DNA of 64,000 nt from PoT sp049331405 (GTDB taxonomy: Bacteria > Planctomycetota > Planctomycetia > Isosphaerales > Isosphaeraceae), in NCBI RefSeq assembly GCF_049331405.1, contig NZ_CP186274.1:2604001-2668000 (forward strand). Direction: 5' to 3'. Shown piece after piece: positions 16,088 to 26,297 of this stretch (the stretch's first letter is position 1; each line of letters opens with the position of its first letter). The notes below the pieces were generated by a model. The model saw nothing but the letters and a program-made list of their open reading frames with translations. It searched no databases and was not told where the DNA came from. The translations under genes were made by a program, and so were the position numbers.

Positions 16088-18492
16088 GCGACGACCTCTC
16101 CGGCTTCTCGATGATGGAGCTGTTCCGAGCCGAGGTTGAAGGGCAGGCGTCCGTCCTATCGTCGGGCCTGCTCGCCCTCGAGAGCGGGGACAGCACCCCC
16201 TCGAACCTCGAAGGGATGATGCGCGCCGCCCACTCGATCAAGGGGGCCGCGCGGATCGTCGGGCTCGAGGCCGGCGTGCGCGTGGCCCACGTCCTCGAGG
16301 ATTGCTTCGTCGCCGCCCAGAAGAGCAAGATCACGATCCTGCCGACGCACATCGACATCCTCCTCCGCGGCGTCGACCTGCTCGTGCGAAGCTCGGAGGT
16401 CTCCGAGTCGGAGGCGGAGGACTGGCTCCTCGCCAACGAATCCGAGATCGCCGCCCTCGTCGACGACATCAACGGGATCATCAGCGGGGAGACCCCCGTC
16501 CCGAAGGCCGAGGTCGTCGAGGCCAACGCCGCAGAGCCGGAAGCCGTCGTGATCCAGCCCTCGACCCCCGAGCCGGTCGGGGTGCCGACGCCCGCCCCGG
16601 AACCCGAGCCGGTTCCAGAGCCCGAGCCGGAACCGACGCCAAGAGCCGTTCCCGTTCCCGTCGCGAGCCAACCCGAGCCGCCGAAGCCCTCGCAGCCACC
16701 GGTTCCCCCGGCCGCCGTCGCGGACGTGTCGGAGCAGGTCGAGCGCGTGGTCCGGGTCACGGCCGACAGCCTGACGCAACTGATGGGCCTGGCCGGCGAG
16801 TCGCTCGTCGAGGCCAGGCGGTTCCGCCCCTTCCTCGACTCTCTGCTGGCGCTCAAGAAGAATCAGACGATGCTCTGGGAGAGCCTCCAGGCGATCGAGG
16901 ACCGCTGGGGCGAGGCCCGCTCCGAGGTCTCGGCCCGAGAGCGAGAGGGGATCGTCCAGGCCAAGCAGCAGGCCGGGCGCTGCCGCCAGTTATTGAGCGA
17001 CAAGCTCGAAGAGCTGGAAGACTTCGGCCGTCGGATCGAGGACCTCTCGGGACGCCTGCACCACGAGGTGCTCGCCAGCCGCGTCCGGCCACTGGCCGAC
17101 GGGATGGCCGGGTTCCCCAGGCTGGTCCGCGACATCTCCAGGCAGCTCGGCAAGAAGGTCCGCTACGAGCTCCGCGGGGAGAAGACGGGGGTCGACCGCG
17201 ACATCCTCGAGAAGCTCGAGGCCCCGATCAACCACCTGATCCGTAACTCGCTCGACCACGGCCTCGAGATGCCCGACGACCGGATCGCGGCGGGTAAGCC
17301 CGCGACGGGGACGATCCGGCTCGAAGGCCGACACCGGGCGGGCCGATTGCAGATCATGGTCTGGGACGACGGCCGCGGCATCAACCCCGACCGCGTCAAG
17401 CGCAGGATCGTCGAGCGAGGGCTCGTCACCGAGGCCATCGCCGAGCAGCTCAGCGAGGCCGAGATCCTCGAGTTTTTGTTCCTCCCCGGCTTCTCGACCA
17501 AGGACGAGGTGACCGACCTCTCCGGCCGGGGCGTCGGGCTGGACGTGGTGCAGAGCATGGTCCGCGAGGTCGGGGGCTCGGTGCGGGTCACGTCCCAACC
17601 CGGCCGCGAGACCTGCTTCATCCTCCACCTGCCGATCACCATGTCGGTGATCCGCGCCCTGCTCGTGCGGATCAGCGGCGAGCCCTACGCCTTCCCGCTG
17701 ACCCGGATCGACCGCATCCTGATCCTCCATCGCTCGAATATCCAGGTGCTCGAAGGGAGGGAGCATTTCCTGCTCGACGGCCAGCCGGTGGGCCTGGTTT
17801 CGGCGAGCCAGGTCCTCGAACTCCCCTCGGATCGGAAGGAAGAATCGGAGGTCCCCGTCGTCGTCGTAAGCGACCGCGGCCAGCGGTTCGGCATGGTCGT
17901 CGACGAGTTCCTGGGAGAGCGTGACCTCCAGGTCCGGCCGCTCGACGCGAGGCTCGGCAAGGTCCCCGACGTCAGCAGCGCCTCGGTCCTGGAAGACGGC
18001 TGGCCGGTCCTCATCATCGACGTCGAGGATCTGGTGCGATCCATCGATAACCTCCTGGCGGGCAGGCGGCTCAAGCGTCTCGAGGCCGCGGGTACGAACG
18101 TCAAGCAGAAGGTCGTGAAGCGGATCCTCGTCGTCGACGACTCGATCACCGTCCGGGAGCTCGAGCGCCAGTTGCTCGAGAGCCGAGGCTACATGGTCGA
18201 CACGGCCGTCGACGGCATGGATGGCTGGAATACCGTCCGCGCCGGGCGCTACGAGCTGATCGTGAGTGATGTGGACATGCCTCGCATGGATGGCATCGAA
18301 TTCGTTCGACGCATCAAGCAGGACCCCTTGCTACGCGCCGTCCCCGTGGTCATCATCTCGTATAAGGATCGTGAAGAAGATCGAATGAGAGGCCTCGACG
18401 CCGGGGCGAACGCCTACCTCACCAAGAGTAGCTTCCACGATCAGACGTTCCTCACGACGGTTGTCGACCTGATCGGTGAGGCAGTGGAATGA
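16084..18492 (+). CDS. cheA: Hybrid CheA histidine kinase with C-terminal receiver, WspE type
   Basis: 802 residues from a GTG that overlaps the previous stop (GTGA). Domains: Hpt at 1-115 with phosphorylatable His50 (AAHSIKGAAR), a Pro/Glu-rich linker near 140-215, dimerisation helices, an HATPase region from about 375 (N box NHLIRNSLDHGLEMP, G1 WDDGRGI, G2 DLSGRGVGLDVV), a CheW-like regulatory domain, and a receiver over the last 120 residues (VVDDS, SDVDMPRMDG, LTKSS). All phosphotransfer residues are present. It should phosphorylate the CheB and the PP2C regulator encoded next. A kinase of this design matches WspE and other alternative-function chemosensory kinases rather than flagellar CheA. 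Confidence 0.95.
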   Translation: MSDDLSGFSMMELFRAEVEGQASVLSSGLLALESGDSTPSNLEGMMRAAHSIKGAARIVGLEAGVRVAHVLEDCFVAAQKSKITILPTHIDILLRGVDLLVRSSEVSESEAEDWLLANESEIAALVDDINGIISGETPVPKAEVVEANAAEPEAVVIQPSTPEPVGVPTPAPEPEPVPEPEPEPTPRAVPVPVASQPEPPKPSQPPVPPAAVADVSEQVERVVRVTADSLTQLMGLAGESLVEARRFRPFLDSLLALKKNQTMLWESLQAIEDRWGEARSEVSAREREGIVQAKQQAGRCRQLLSDKLEELEDFGRRIEDLSGRLHHEVLASRVRPLADGMAGFPRLVRDISRQLGKKVRYELRGEKTGVDRDILEKLEAPINHLIRNSLDHGLEMPDDRIAAGKPATGTIRLEGRHRAGRLQIMVWDDGRGINPDRVKRRIVERGLVTEAIAEQLSEAEILEFLFLPGFSTKDEVTDLSGRGVGLDVVQSMVREVGGSVRVTSQPGRETCFILHLPITMSVIRALLVRISGEPYAFPLTRIDRILILHRSNIQVLEGREHFLLDGQPVGLVSASQVLELPSDRKEESEVPVVVVSDRGQRFGMVVDEFLGERDLQVRPLDARLGKVPDVSSASVLEDGWPVLIIDVEDLVRSIDNLLAGRRLKRLEAAGTNVKQKVVKRILVVDDSITVRELERQLLESRGYMVDTAVDGMDGWNTVRAGRYELIVSDVDMPRMDGIEFVRRIKQDPLLRAVPVVIISYKDREEDRMRGLDAGANAYLTKSSFHDQTFLTTVVDLIGEAVE

Positions 18493-19538
18493 GGATCGGG
18501 ATCGTCAATGACATGCCGATGGCCCGGGAAGCCCTCCGCCGCGTGGTGGAAGCGGTCCCGGACAACCGGGTCTGCTGGATGGCCCGCGACGGCGAGGAAG
18601 CCGTCGCGCTCGCGCGGACCGACCCGGCCGACGTCATCCTGATGGACCTCATCATGCCGGGGACGGACGGCGCCGAGGCCACGCGCCGGATCATGAACGA
18701 GAGCCCCTGCGCGATCCTCGTCGTGACGGCCACCGTCAGCGGCCACATGAGCAAGGTGTATGAGGCCATGGGCCACGGGGCGCTCGACGCCGTCGACACC
18801 CCCGCGCTCGGCCCCAAAGGCCAGCTCAAGGGGGGCAACGCCCTCCTCGACAAGATCGCCACGATCAGCAAGCTGATCAGCAAGTCGAGCGGGTCCACTC
18901 GCGTCGCCCCTCCCGCGCCGAAGGAGGCCCCGCCGAGCAGCCCCGCGGGCAACCTCGTCCTCCTCGGCGCCTCGACCGGCGGCCCCAAGGCCCTGGCCGA
19001 CATCCTGAGCGGCCTGCCGAAGAACTGGGAGGCGAGCGTCATCATCGTCCAGCACGTCGACGTGGCCTTCGCCCCGAGCATGGGCCACTGGCTGGGCGAA
19101 CACACCGGCCTGAAGGTCGGCCTGATCCGGGAAGGGCAGAAGCCCGAGCCGGGGCAAGTCCTCCTCGCCGCCACGAATGATCTCTTGATCATGTCGGCCG
19201 ACGGCAAGCTCCATTACACGGCCGAGCCTCGCGAGATCAATTACCGGCCCTCGCTCGACGTCTTCTACACGAGCGTCGCCGCGCACTGGCCAGACCGCGG
19301 GGTCGCCGTCCTGCTGACCGGCATGGGTCGCGACGGCGCCGAGGGGCTGCTCAGGCTCCGCCGCGCCGGCTGGCACACCATCGCCCAGGACGAGCGGACG
19401 AGCGTGGTCTGGGGGATGCCCAGGGTCGCCGCCGAGATCGGCGCGGCGGTCCGGGTCCTGCCCATCGGTCGAATTGCCGAGGAAATCACACGTCACGTCT
19501 CCGGGCCGGGTGGCCCGTTGAGGAGATCCGTCGGATGA
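18489..19538 (+). CDS. cheB: Chemotaxis response regulator methylesterase, WspF type
   Basis: 349 residues. The N-terminal receiver begins MRIGIVNDMPMAREALRR; the acidic pair is Asn-Asp rather than Asp-Asp, as I recall for WspF. The phosphoacceptor Asp lies in LMDLIMPGTDG. MGHGALDAVDTPALG also resembles WspF. The C-terminal esterase has the catalytic Ser in GASTGGPKAL, His in IIVQHVD and Asp in TGMGRDGAEG. It removes receptor methyl groups (or deamidates glutamines), resetting the pathway. Overlaps both neighbours by 4 bases (ATGA), so it is translationally coupled to cheA and to the output regulator. Confidence 0.95.
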   Translation: MRIGIVNDMPMAREALRRVVEAVPDNRVCWMARDGEEAVALARTDPADVILMDLIMPGTDGAEATRRIMNESPCAILVVTATVSGHMSKVYEAMGHGALDAVDTPALGPKGQLKGGNALLDKIATISKLISKSSGSTRVAPPAPKEAPPSSPAGNLVLLGASTGGPKALADILSGLPKNWEASVIIVQHVDVAFAPSMGHWLGEHTGLKVGLIREGQKPEPGQVLLAATNDLLIMSADGKLHYTAEPREINYRPSLDVFYTSVAAHWPDRGVAVLLTGMGRDGAEGLLRLRRAGWHTIAQDERTSVVWGMPRVAAEIGAAVRVLPIGRIAEEITRHVSGPGGPLRRSVG

Positions 19539-20737
19539 GCACGCAGCCTGAATTGACCGAGCACAAGATCACGGTCCTCCTCATCGACGACCAGCCGATG
19601 ATCGGCGAGGCCGTGAGGCGGATGCTCCTGGGAGAGACGGATCTCACCTTCCACTACTGCAGGGACGCGGCGAAGGCGGTCGAGACGGCGAACAACCTCG
19701 CCCCCACCGTCATCCTGCAAGACCTGGTCATGCCCGAGATCGACGGGCTCGACCTCGTCAATCACTTCCGGGCCAACGAAGCGACGAAAGAGACCCCCCT
19801 GATCGTCCTCTCCACCAAGGAAGAGCCGACGACCAAGGCCGAGGCCTTCTCCCGCGGAGCCAACGACTACCTCGTCAAGCTCCCCGATAAGCTCGAACTC
19901 GTCGCGCGTATCCGCTATCACTCCAAGGGCTATATCAACTTACTCCAGCGTAATGAAGCCTATCGGGCCCTCAAGGAAAGTCAGAGGGTCCTGGCCGAGG
20001 ACGTAGCGCAGGCCGCGAAATATCTGCAATCGTTGCTCCCCGAAAAGCTCAAACGGGGTCCCGTCCGGGCCGACTGGCGGTTCATCCCGTCGGCGGCGCT
20101 CGGCGGCGACTGCTTCGGCTACCATGCCCTCGACGATGAGCACTTCGTCCTCTACCTGCTCGACGTCTGCGGCCACGGGGTCGGTGCGGCCCTGCTGTCC
20201 GTCTCGGCGCTCAACGCCCTGCGGTCGCAGTCCTTGCCGCAGACCGATTTCCGGAAGCCGGATCAGGTGCTCAACGCCCTGAACCGGGCCTTCCCGATGG
20301 AACAGCAGAACGGTAAGTTCTTCACGATTTGGTATGGAGTTTACAATACCAAGACCCGACAGCTCGACCACGCCGGCGGCGGCCACCCACCCGTCCTGCT
20401 CGTCAGCGGTCCGGCTGAAGACCAGCTCGAGGTGAAGCAACTCGAATCCCAGGGGCCGATGATCGGCGCCGTGGAAGACCTCGAGTTCCGCTCGGAGACG
20501 ATCCAGGTTGGGCCCTGCGCCAAGCTCTTTCTCTATAGCGACGGCATCTACGAGATTGAGCAGAAGGACGGCCGGATGTGGCCGTTCGATGACTTCGTCA
20601 AGGTCTTGGGGGAAGGGGCCAGGCCCGGCACCTCCGACCTGGACCGATTCGTCGCCCAGGTCCGTTCAATCGGAGGTCGCGACGACTTCGTGGATGACTT
20701 CTCGATCGTCGAGTTCGACTTCCCCACGTCGAACTGA
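19535..20737 (+). CDS. Response regulator: WspR-like receiver fused to a PP2C/SpoIIE phosphatase
   Basis: 400 residues. The receiver (about 12-130) has Asp18-Asp19, phosphoacceptor Asp63 (ILQDLVMPEIDG) and Lys115 (GANDYLVKLP). This part and the helical linker LLQRNEAYRALKESQ closely resemble WspR, judged from memory. WspR would continue into a GGDEF diguanylate cyclase; here the linker continues into a PP2C phosphatase with LGGDCFGY, LLDVCGHGVGAALLS, HAGGGHPPVLLV, LYSDGIYE and DDFSIVEFD. The metal-binding Asp residues are intact, so activity is expected. Such domains usually dephosphorylate STAS anti-anti-sigma proteins, but no such partner is in the window. Last gene of the operon. Confidence 0.93.
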   Translation: MSTQPELTEHKITVLLIDDQPMIGEAVRRMLLGETDLTFHYCRDAAKAVETANNLAPTVILQDLVMPEIDGLDLVNHFRANEATKETPLIVLSTKEEPTTKAEAFSRGANDYLVKLPDKLELVARIRYHSKGYINLLQRNEAYRALKESQRVLAEDVAQAAKYLQSLLPEKLKRGPVRADWRFIPSAALGGDCFGYHALDDEHFVLYLLDVCGHGVGAALLSVSALNALRSQSLPQTDFRKPDQVLNALNRAFPMEQQNGKFFTIWYGVYNTKTRQLDHAGGGHPPVLLVSGPAEDQLEVKQLESQGPMIGAVEDLEFRSETIQVGPCAKLFLYSDGIYEIEQKDGRMWPFDDFVKVLGEGARPGTSDLDRFVAQVRSIGGRDDFVDDFSIVEFDFPTSN

Positions 20738-20764
20738 ATTCGGTCGCTGACGACCTTCGAAACT

Positions 20765-20805
20765 CGAACGAGCGAGCCCGCGGAATACGCGTGGTCGCTC
20801 GTTCG
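20765..20805. terminator. Likely bidirectional terminator between convergent genes
   Basis: Perfect 11-bp stem CGAACGAGCGA (20765-20775) with TCGCTCGTTCG (20795-20805) and a 19-base loop. It sits between the convergent phosphatase gene and the small secreted-protein gene. The following T run is weak (GTTTGG). Confidence 0.55.
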
Positions 20806-20839
20806 TTTGGAATCTCGATCGAAATCTCGCGTCAGGCGA

Positions 20840-21184
20840 TCACCACCACCGGGCACCTCGGCCACCATACCAACCCCGGTAGGGGCCGTACGGACGAGGT
20901 CCGTAGCCGAAGCCACCGTAACCGTAAGCGGGCCGGTAAACCGAGTAAGGCCTCACAACGGGGTAAGCCGGAACCACGGGGGCATATCCATAAGCAGGCG
21001 CATAACCGGGGAGCACTCCGTAGCCGTAGCTCGGGTAGAGACCGACCCCCGGAACACCGATGCCCACGGTGGTCCCCGGAGTACTCACAACGAGCTGAGC
21101 CTGGGCCTTGTTGGTCTCGGACAGGAAAAGAGTGACCGTCAGGGCGGCACCCACGAACGCCAATGTCCTCATTCTCGGTCGCAT
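20840..21184 (-). CDS. Small secreted Tyr/Gly/Pro-rich protein
   Basis: 114 residues, from an ATG with AAGGAAG upstream. Signal peptide MRPRMRTLAFVGAALTVTLF, with a probable cleavage after AQA near residue 30. The mature part is low in complexity, made of Tyr, Gly, Pro, Val and Ala (for example YPSYGYGVLPGYAPAYGYAP, then YGGFGYGPRPYGPY), with an end rich in Gly, Arg and Trp. No cysteines and no catalytic motif. Such proteins in planctomycetes are presumably cell-surface or matrix components, but this is inference. Single gene, divergent from htrA. Confidence 0.75.
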   Translation of the reverse strand: MRPRMRTLAFVGAALTVTLFLSETNKAQAQLVVSTPGTTVGIGVPGVGLYPSYGYGVLPGYAPAYGYAPVVPAYPVVRPYSVYRPAYGYGGFGYGPRPYGPYRGWYGGRGARWW

Positions 21185-21683
21185 GGTTCAGTTCTTCCTT
21201 CTGCCTTTGCCCGCGGTCTCGATGGTTGGGACGCAACCTTGAGGGCTGGCCGGGCCGTATCGTGCTGGGCTCTCATCGAATGACGCTTCGCAATGGCGAG
21301 GGTTCCCGGCGTCCCGAGACGACCTTTCGGAAGTGTCCCCAGGCCAAAGCCTCTGGTTTCCTTACATGCGAAGACTGTGCCACGCGACGAGTTTCCCGAT
21401 TCAACCCTGATGCGCATCCTCTTCCCGAAACTACGCGACAAGGCTGCCGACTGTTTGAACTTACCGAGAAACGCCTCGCCCAAGGTCGCATGAATGGGGG
21501 CTCGCCTGCTCGAGCGGGCCTCGGCGAGATGCACTCATGGTTGTCGACCCTAATCCAGTCGATGTCAGGGACTTGGCACGCCGACCGGCCGGAGGCTATA
21601 GTGGGATGACAGGAGTCGTAACGACTCTGACGAGCCAGGACCGACGATGGATTGAGGATGCCGACACGGAAGGGGGCATGGCA
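21185..21683. promoter_or_regulatory. Divergent intergenic region; htrA promoter at 21573-21602
   Basis: TTGGCA at 21573-21578 and TATAGT at 21597-21602 are 18 bases apart, a good housekeeping-type promoter pointing at htrA and placing the start of transcription near 21609. The rest of the 500 bases shows no credible gene. Confidence 0.5.
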
Positions 21684-23300
21684 ATGCGTAACACGAACCG
21701 GAATCGAGCCGCCTTGCTCTGCTCGGCTCTCGTGTTGTGCGGCTTCGGTGCGGCCTCGGCCTTCGCACAGACCGAGGCGGAATCCCTCTCCACGAGCTTC
21801 CGGACGGCCGCCAGGCGTGTCCTGCCCGGCGTGGTCAGCGTCCGGACGGTCGGGGGGCTCCGGGGCTTCGACGCCCCTCCCGTCATCAGGCCGTTCGGCT
21901 TCGGCAACCGCGACTTCAATCCCTCCGAGATGATGCCGAAGGCACCGCAATCGAGCGGCTCCGGTTTCGTCATCAATGCCTCCAAGGGGTTCATCCTGAC
22001 CAACGACCACGTGGTCCAGGATGCGGCCCGCGTCGTGGTCGTGCTTCACGATGGGCGAGAGCGGCCGGTCTCGCAGATCAGGCGCGACCCCAAGAGCGAC
22101 CTCGCCCTGCTGATCATCGACCCCAAGGGGCTCACGCAGGTCGACTGGGGCGATTCGAACGCCCTGGACACCGGCGACTGGGTCCTGGCGATCGGCCAGC
22201 CTTTCGGCCTCTCCGGCACGGTCACGGCCGGGATCGTCAGCGGCAAGGGACGCGAGATCGGCATGGCCATGTACGAGGACCTGATCCAGACCGACGCCGC
22301 CATCAACCCGGGGAACTCGGGCGGTCCGCTCGTGAACCTCAAGGGGGAGGTCGTCGGGATCAACACGGCCATGAAGTCGACCAAGGGGGGGAACGAGGGG
22401 ATCGGCTTCGCCATCCCCGCCGCCCGCGCCCAGAGGGTCATGGCCGACCTCGCCGAGTCCGGCTCGGTCCGTCGCTCCTACATCGGCGTGAACATCGGGC
22501 CCCTCGATCGCCAGAGCGAGGGCCGGGTCGACCAGCCCGGCGCGGTGATGGTGACCGGCCTGAGCGAGAATAGCCCCGCCACGGAAGCCGGCCTGCGCGT
22601 CGGCGACATCCTGCTCCAGCTCGACGGCAAGCCGATCGAGGGCTCGAACTGGCTCCAGAGCACCATCGAGATCACGCCGGTCGGGCAGCCCGTGACATTG
22701 AGCATCGACCGCGGCGGCGAACGCCTCGACGTGAAGGTCGTCCCCAAGGCCCAGCCCGAATTCTTCGGCCTCCCCAACCGCGAGCCGTTCCCGGGGTTCC
22801 GGCCCTTCCGGGACGGCCGCCAGATCCTCCCGCCGGGCATGCCCAGGCAGCCCGCCCCGCCCGACGAACCCGCCCTCGAATCCACGGAGAACTTGCGAGA
22901 GACCTCGCTCCGGACGACGGATGTCTGGTTCCCGCAACTCGGCCTGAGGCTTAGTGAGCCCTCTCAGGGGCTCGCCCGACGTTTCAAGCTCGGCCGCACC
23001 ACGCCAGGTCTGGTCGTCGTGGGGATCGACCCCGAGGGGCCGGCCGACAAGGCCCGGATCAAGATCGGCATGGTCGTCACCGACGTCGACCAGCGTCACG
23101 TCGAGACGCTCGACGGGTTCCGCGAGGCCGTGGCGCATTGCCCCACGGATCGCGACCTCGTGGTGCGTGTGATGAAGGACTCTCACGCGGAATTCTTGAC
23201 CATTTCCAAACCCAGGCAGGATCAGGAAAGCCAGGAATCATCGAAGAAGGCTTCGGAAGGGCCCGCGCAGGAATCGACGCGGCCCGTGGAACCGAAGTGA
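21684..23300 (+). CDS. htrA: HtrA/DegP-family periplasmic serine protease with two PDZ domains
   Basis: 538 residues from ATG 21684, with AAGGGGG 7 bases upstream; an in-frame ATG at 21678 is an alternative and the longer upstream frame overlaps the promoter. A signal peptide (LLCSALVLCGFGAASAFAQ) exports it. The trypsin-like domain holds the triad: His in TNDHVVQDA, Asp in KSDLALLII and Ser in NPGNSGGPLVN. PDZ1 follows (VMVTGLSENSPATEAGLRVG, substrate-binding), then a Pro-rich linker and a degenerate second PDZ (VVVGIDPEGPADKARIKIG). HtrA degrades or refolds damaged envelope proteins. A sigma-54 activator gene follows about 106 bases later. Confidence 0.95.
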   Translation: MRNTNRNRAALLCSALVLCGFGAASAFAQTEAESLSTSFRTAARRVLPGVVSVRTVGGLRGFDAPPVIRPFGFGNRDFNPSEMMPKAPQSSGSGFVINASKGFILTNDHVVQDAARVVVVLHDGRERPVSQIRRDPKSDLALLIIDPKGLTQVDWGDSNALDTGDWVLAIGQPFGLSGTVTAGIVSGKGREIGMAMYEDLIQTDAAINPGNSGGPLVNLKGEVVGINTAMKSTKGGNEGIGFAIPAARAQRVMADLAESGSVRRSYIGVNIGPLDRQSEGRVDQPGAVMVTGLSENSPATEAGLRVGDILLQLDGKPIEGSNWLQSTIEITPVGQPVTLSIDRGGERLDVKVVPKAQPEFFGLPNREPFPGFRPFRDGRQILPPGMPRQPAPPDEPALESTENLRETSLRTTDVWFPQLGLRLSEPSQGLARRFKLGRTTPGLVVVGIDPEGPADKARIKIGMVVTDVDQRHVETLDGFREAVAHCPTDRDLVVRVMKDSHAEFLTISKPRQDQESQESSKKASEGPAQESTRPVEPK

Positions 23301-23406
23301 TCGTTGACGTGGGGCAAGCGCCGTAGTCGAGCTCTCGAAATCATCGGCCCCCGTCCAAGGAATGGACCACGACCTCAAGATGAGCAACGATGGAAGGGCC
23401 CGATCG

Positions 23407-24831
<1,425 letters not shown>

Positions 24832-24898
24832 GCACTCACTCAAACGAACCAAGGTCCCACCCCCCGATGTTCGTCGAGGGGCAGGGGCCTCGCCTGCA

Positions 24899-26185
24899 TC
24901 AGGGGAGCGGCACGTCCTTGAACTCGAACTCGAGCGGGATGGTCAGCACCTTGCTCGGGGTCTCGTAGACGAGCTGGTAATCCTCGGGCTTGCCGGGGGC
25001 GTCGACGAAGAGGTACTCGAAGCCGAGTTTGCCCTGATCCGACGACGTGTTCGAGAACCCGCCGTTGTGCTCGAACCGGGAGCCGTCCTTCTTCTGGAGC
25101 CAGATCCGGTTGTTGAAGAGGCCCTGGCGATAACTCTCGAAGGCCTCGCCGCCTCCGGGGTATTCCAGGACGACGTTGACCTTCCAGACCTGCTCGTCGA
25201 CCTCGGTCCCTTCCAGCGTCATGCTGATGTCGCCGGCCTTCATGGTCACGTTCTCCTTCGCGAGGCTCGGGAACCGGAAGGTCTTGAGCCCGGCGGGGAC
25301 GGTGACATCGGCCTTCACCTTCAAGGAGGCGAGATTCTTCGCCGTGCGCTCGGGGGCGACGAGGTTCACGTTCATCTCGGCGGCCGGGTTCTCGGGCCGG
25401 AGGACGACGTCGGTCGACTCCATCATCACCTGTGGCTCGACCTTCCTCCCCTGGTCGTCGACGATCTTCAGCTCATCGGCCTTCAAGGCCAGGAGCATGG
25501 GACGCAAACGAGGCTCCCAGGCCACCTCGAACTGGGTATTCGCCGTGCTCGTACCCGCCTGGAGGTCGCGGACCGAGCTGACCTGCTTGAAGGCGATACG
25601 GAAGGGCCCCGCGTACTGGACGAGCCCCTTCTCGGGCGGCTTGCCCGCCATCAGGCCGACCGAGCCGTCGCCGGTGTAATAGTTGGGGGTCACTTCCGCC
25701 TGCCTGGCGACCTCGTCGAGGGCCTGGAAGAAGGGGACGTCCTGGAGGTCGAGGTCGAGCCCCGGGTTCGTCACCTCGGAGCCTTCCGACTCCCGGAGGT
25801 CGGAGATCATGTTGCCCGACTGGCTCTGCAGCTTCTGCAGGACCTCGGTGAGCCGGATTCCCTTGCCCTGGAGGGTGATCTTCGATGCGCCCAGGTTCGT
25901 CTGGTCGAGGGCCTCGCGGAGCGCCTCGCGGATCCGCTCGATCTGCTTCTCCTTCTCGCCGTCCCCCCCCTTCGACTCGGGCAGCAAGGGGAGGATGCGC
26001 GGGCCGAGCTTGATGAGGGCATCCTCGGCCGACTTCCTCGCCTCGGGCTTGGGGGCCTCGAGCTTGGTCAGCAACTGATCGACGCGATCGCGCAGGGCGG
26101 CGTCGGTCGCCTGGCCCCTCGCCGTCCCGACCATCGTCAAAGCGGCGAGCATCGCGACGAGCGCCAACCTCTCAACGTTTCGCAT
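24899..26185 (-). CDS. Exported protein of unknown function
   Basis: 428 residues from the second in-frame ATG (26183-26185), chosen because the signal peptide MRNVERLALVAMLAALTMVG follows it directly. After cleavage (ARGQA) there is a charged helical region of about 90 residues (KPEARKSAEDALIKLGPRI, resembling a HEAT-type repeat), then a STN/secretin-like stretch (GIRLTEVLQKLQSQSGNMI and VPFFQALDEVARQAEV). The rest is beta-rich. The pattern is that of periplasmic structural proteins; no enzyme motif was recognised. It is convergent with the sigma-54 regulator and lies next to an aminopeptidase on the same strand. Confidence 0.75.
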   Translation of the reverse strand: MRNVERLALVAMLAALTMVGTARGQATDAALRDRVDQLLTKLEAPKPEARKSAEDALIKLGPRILPLLPESKGGDGEKEKQIERIREALREALDQTNLGASKITLQGKGIRLTEVLQKLQSQSGNMISDLRESEGSEVTNPGLDLDLQDVPFFQALDEVARQAEVTPNYYTGDGSVGLMAGKPPEKGLVQYAGPFRIAFKQVSSVRDLQAGTSTANTQFEVAWEPRLRPMLLALKADELKIVDDQGRKVEPQVMMESTDVVLRPENPAAEMNVNLVAPERTAKNLASLKVKADVTVPAGLKTFRFPSLAKENVTMKAGDISMTLEGTEVDEQVWKVNVVLEYPGGGEAFESYRQGLFNNRIWLQKKDGSRFEHNGGFSNTSSDQGKLGFEYLFVDAPGKPEDYQLVYETPSKVLTIPLEFEFKDVPLP

Positions 26186-26297
26186 GGCGAGACCTCCCGT
26201 GGACCATTGAGCCTTCATACTTTCATAAAATTCGGACGTGATTCGACGCGGGCCGGCCGCTCTTGGCGACTTCGACCCGCCCTCGAGCTTCGAAGAA

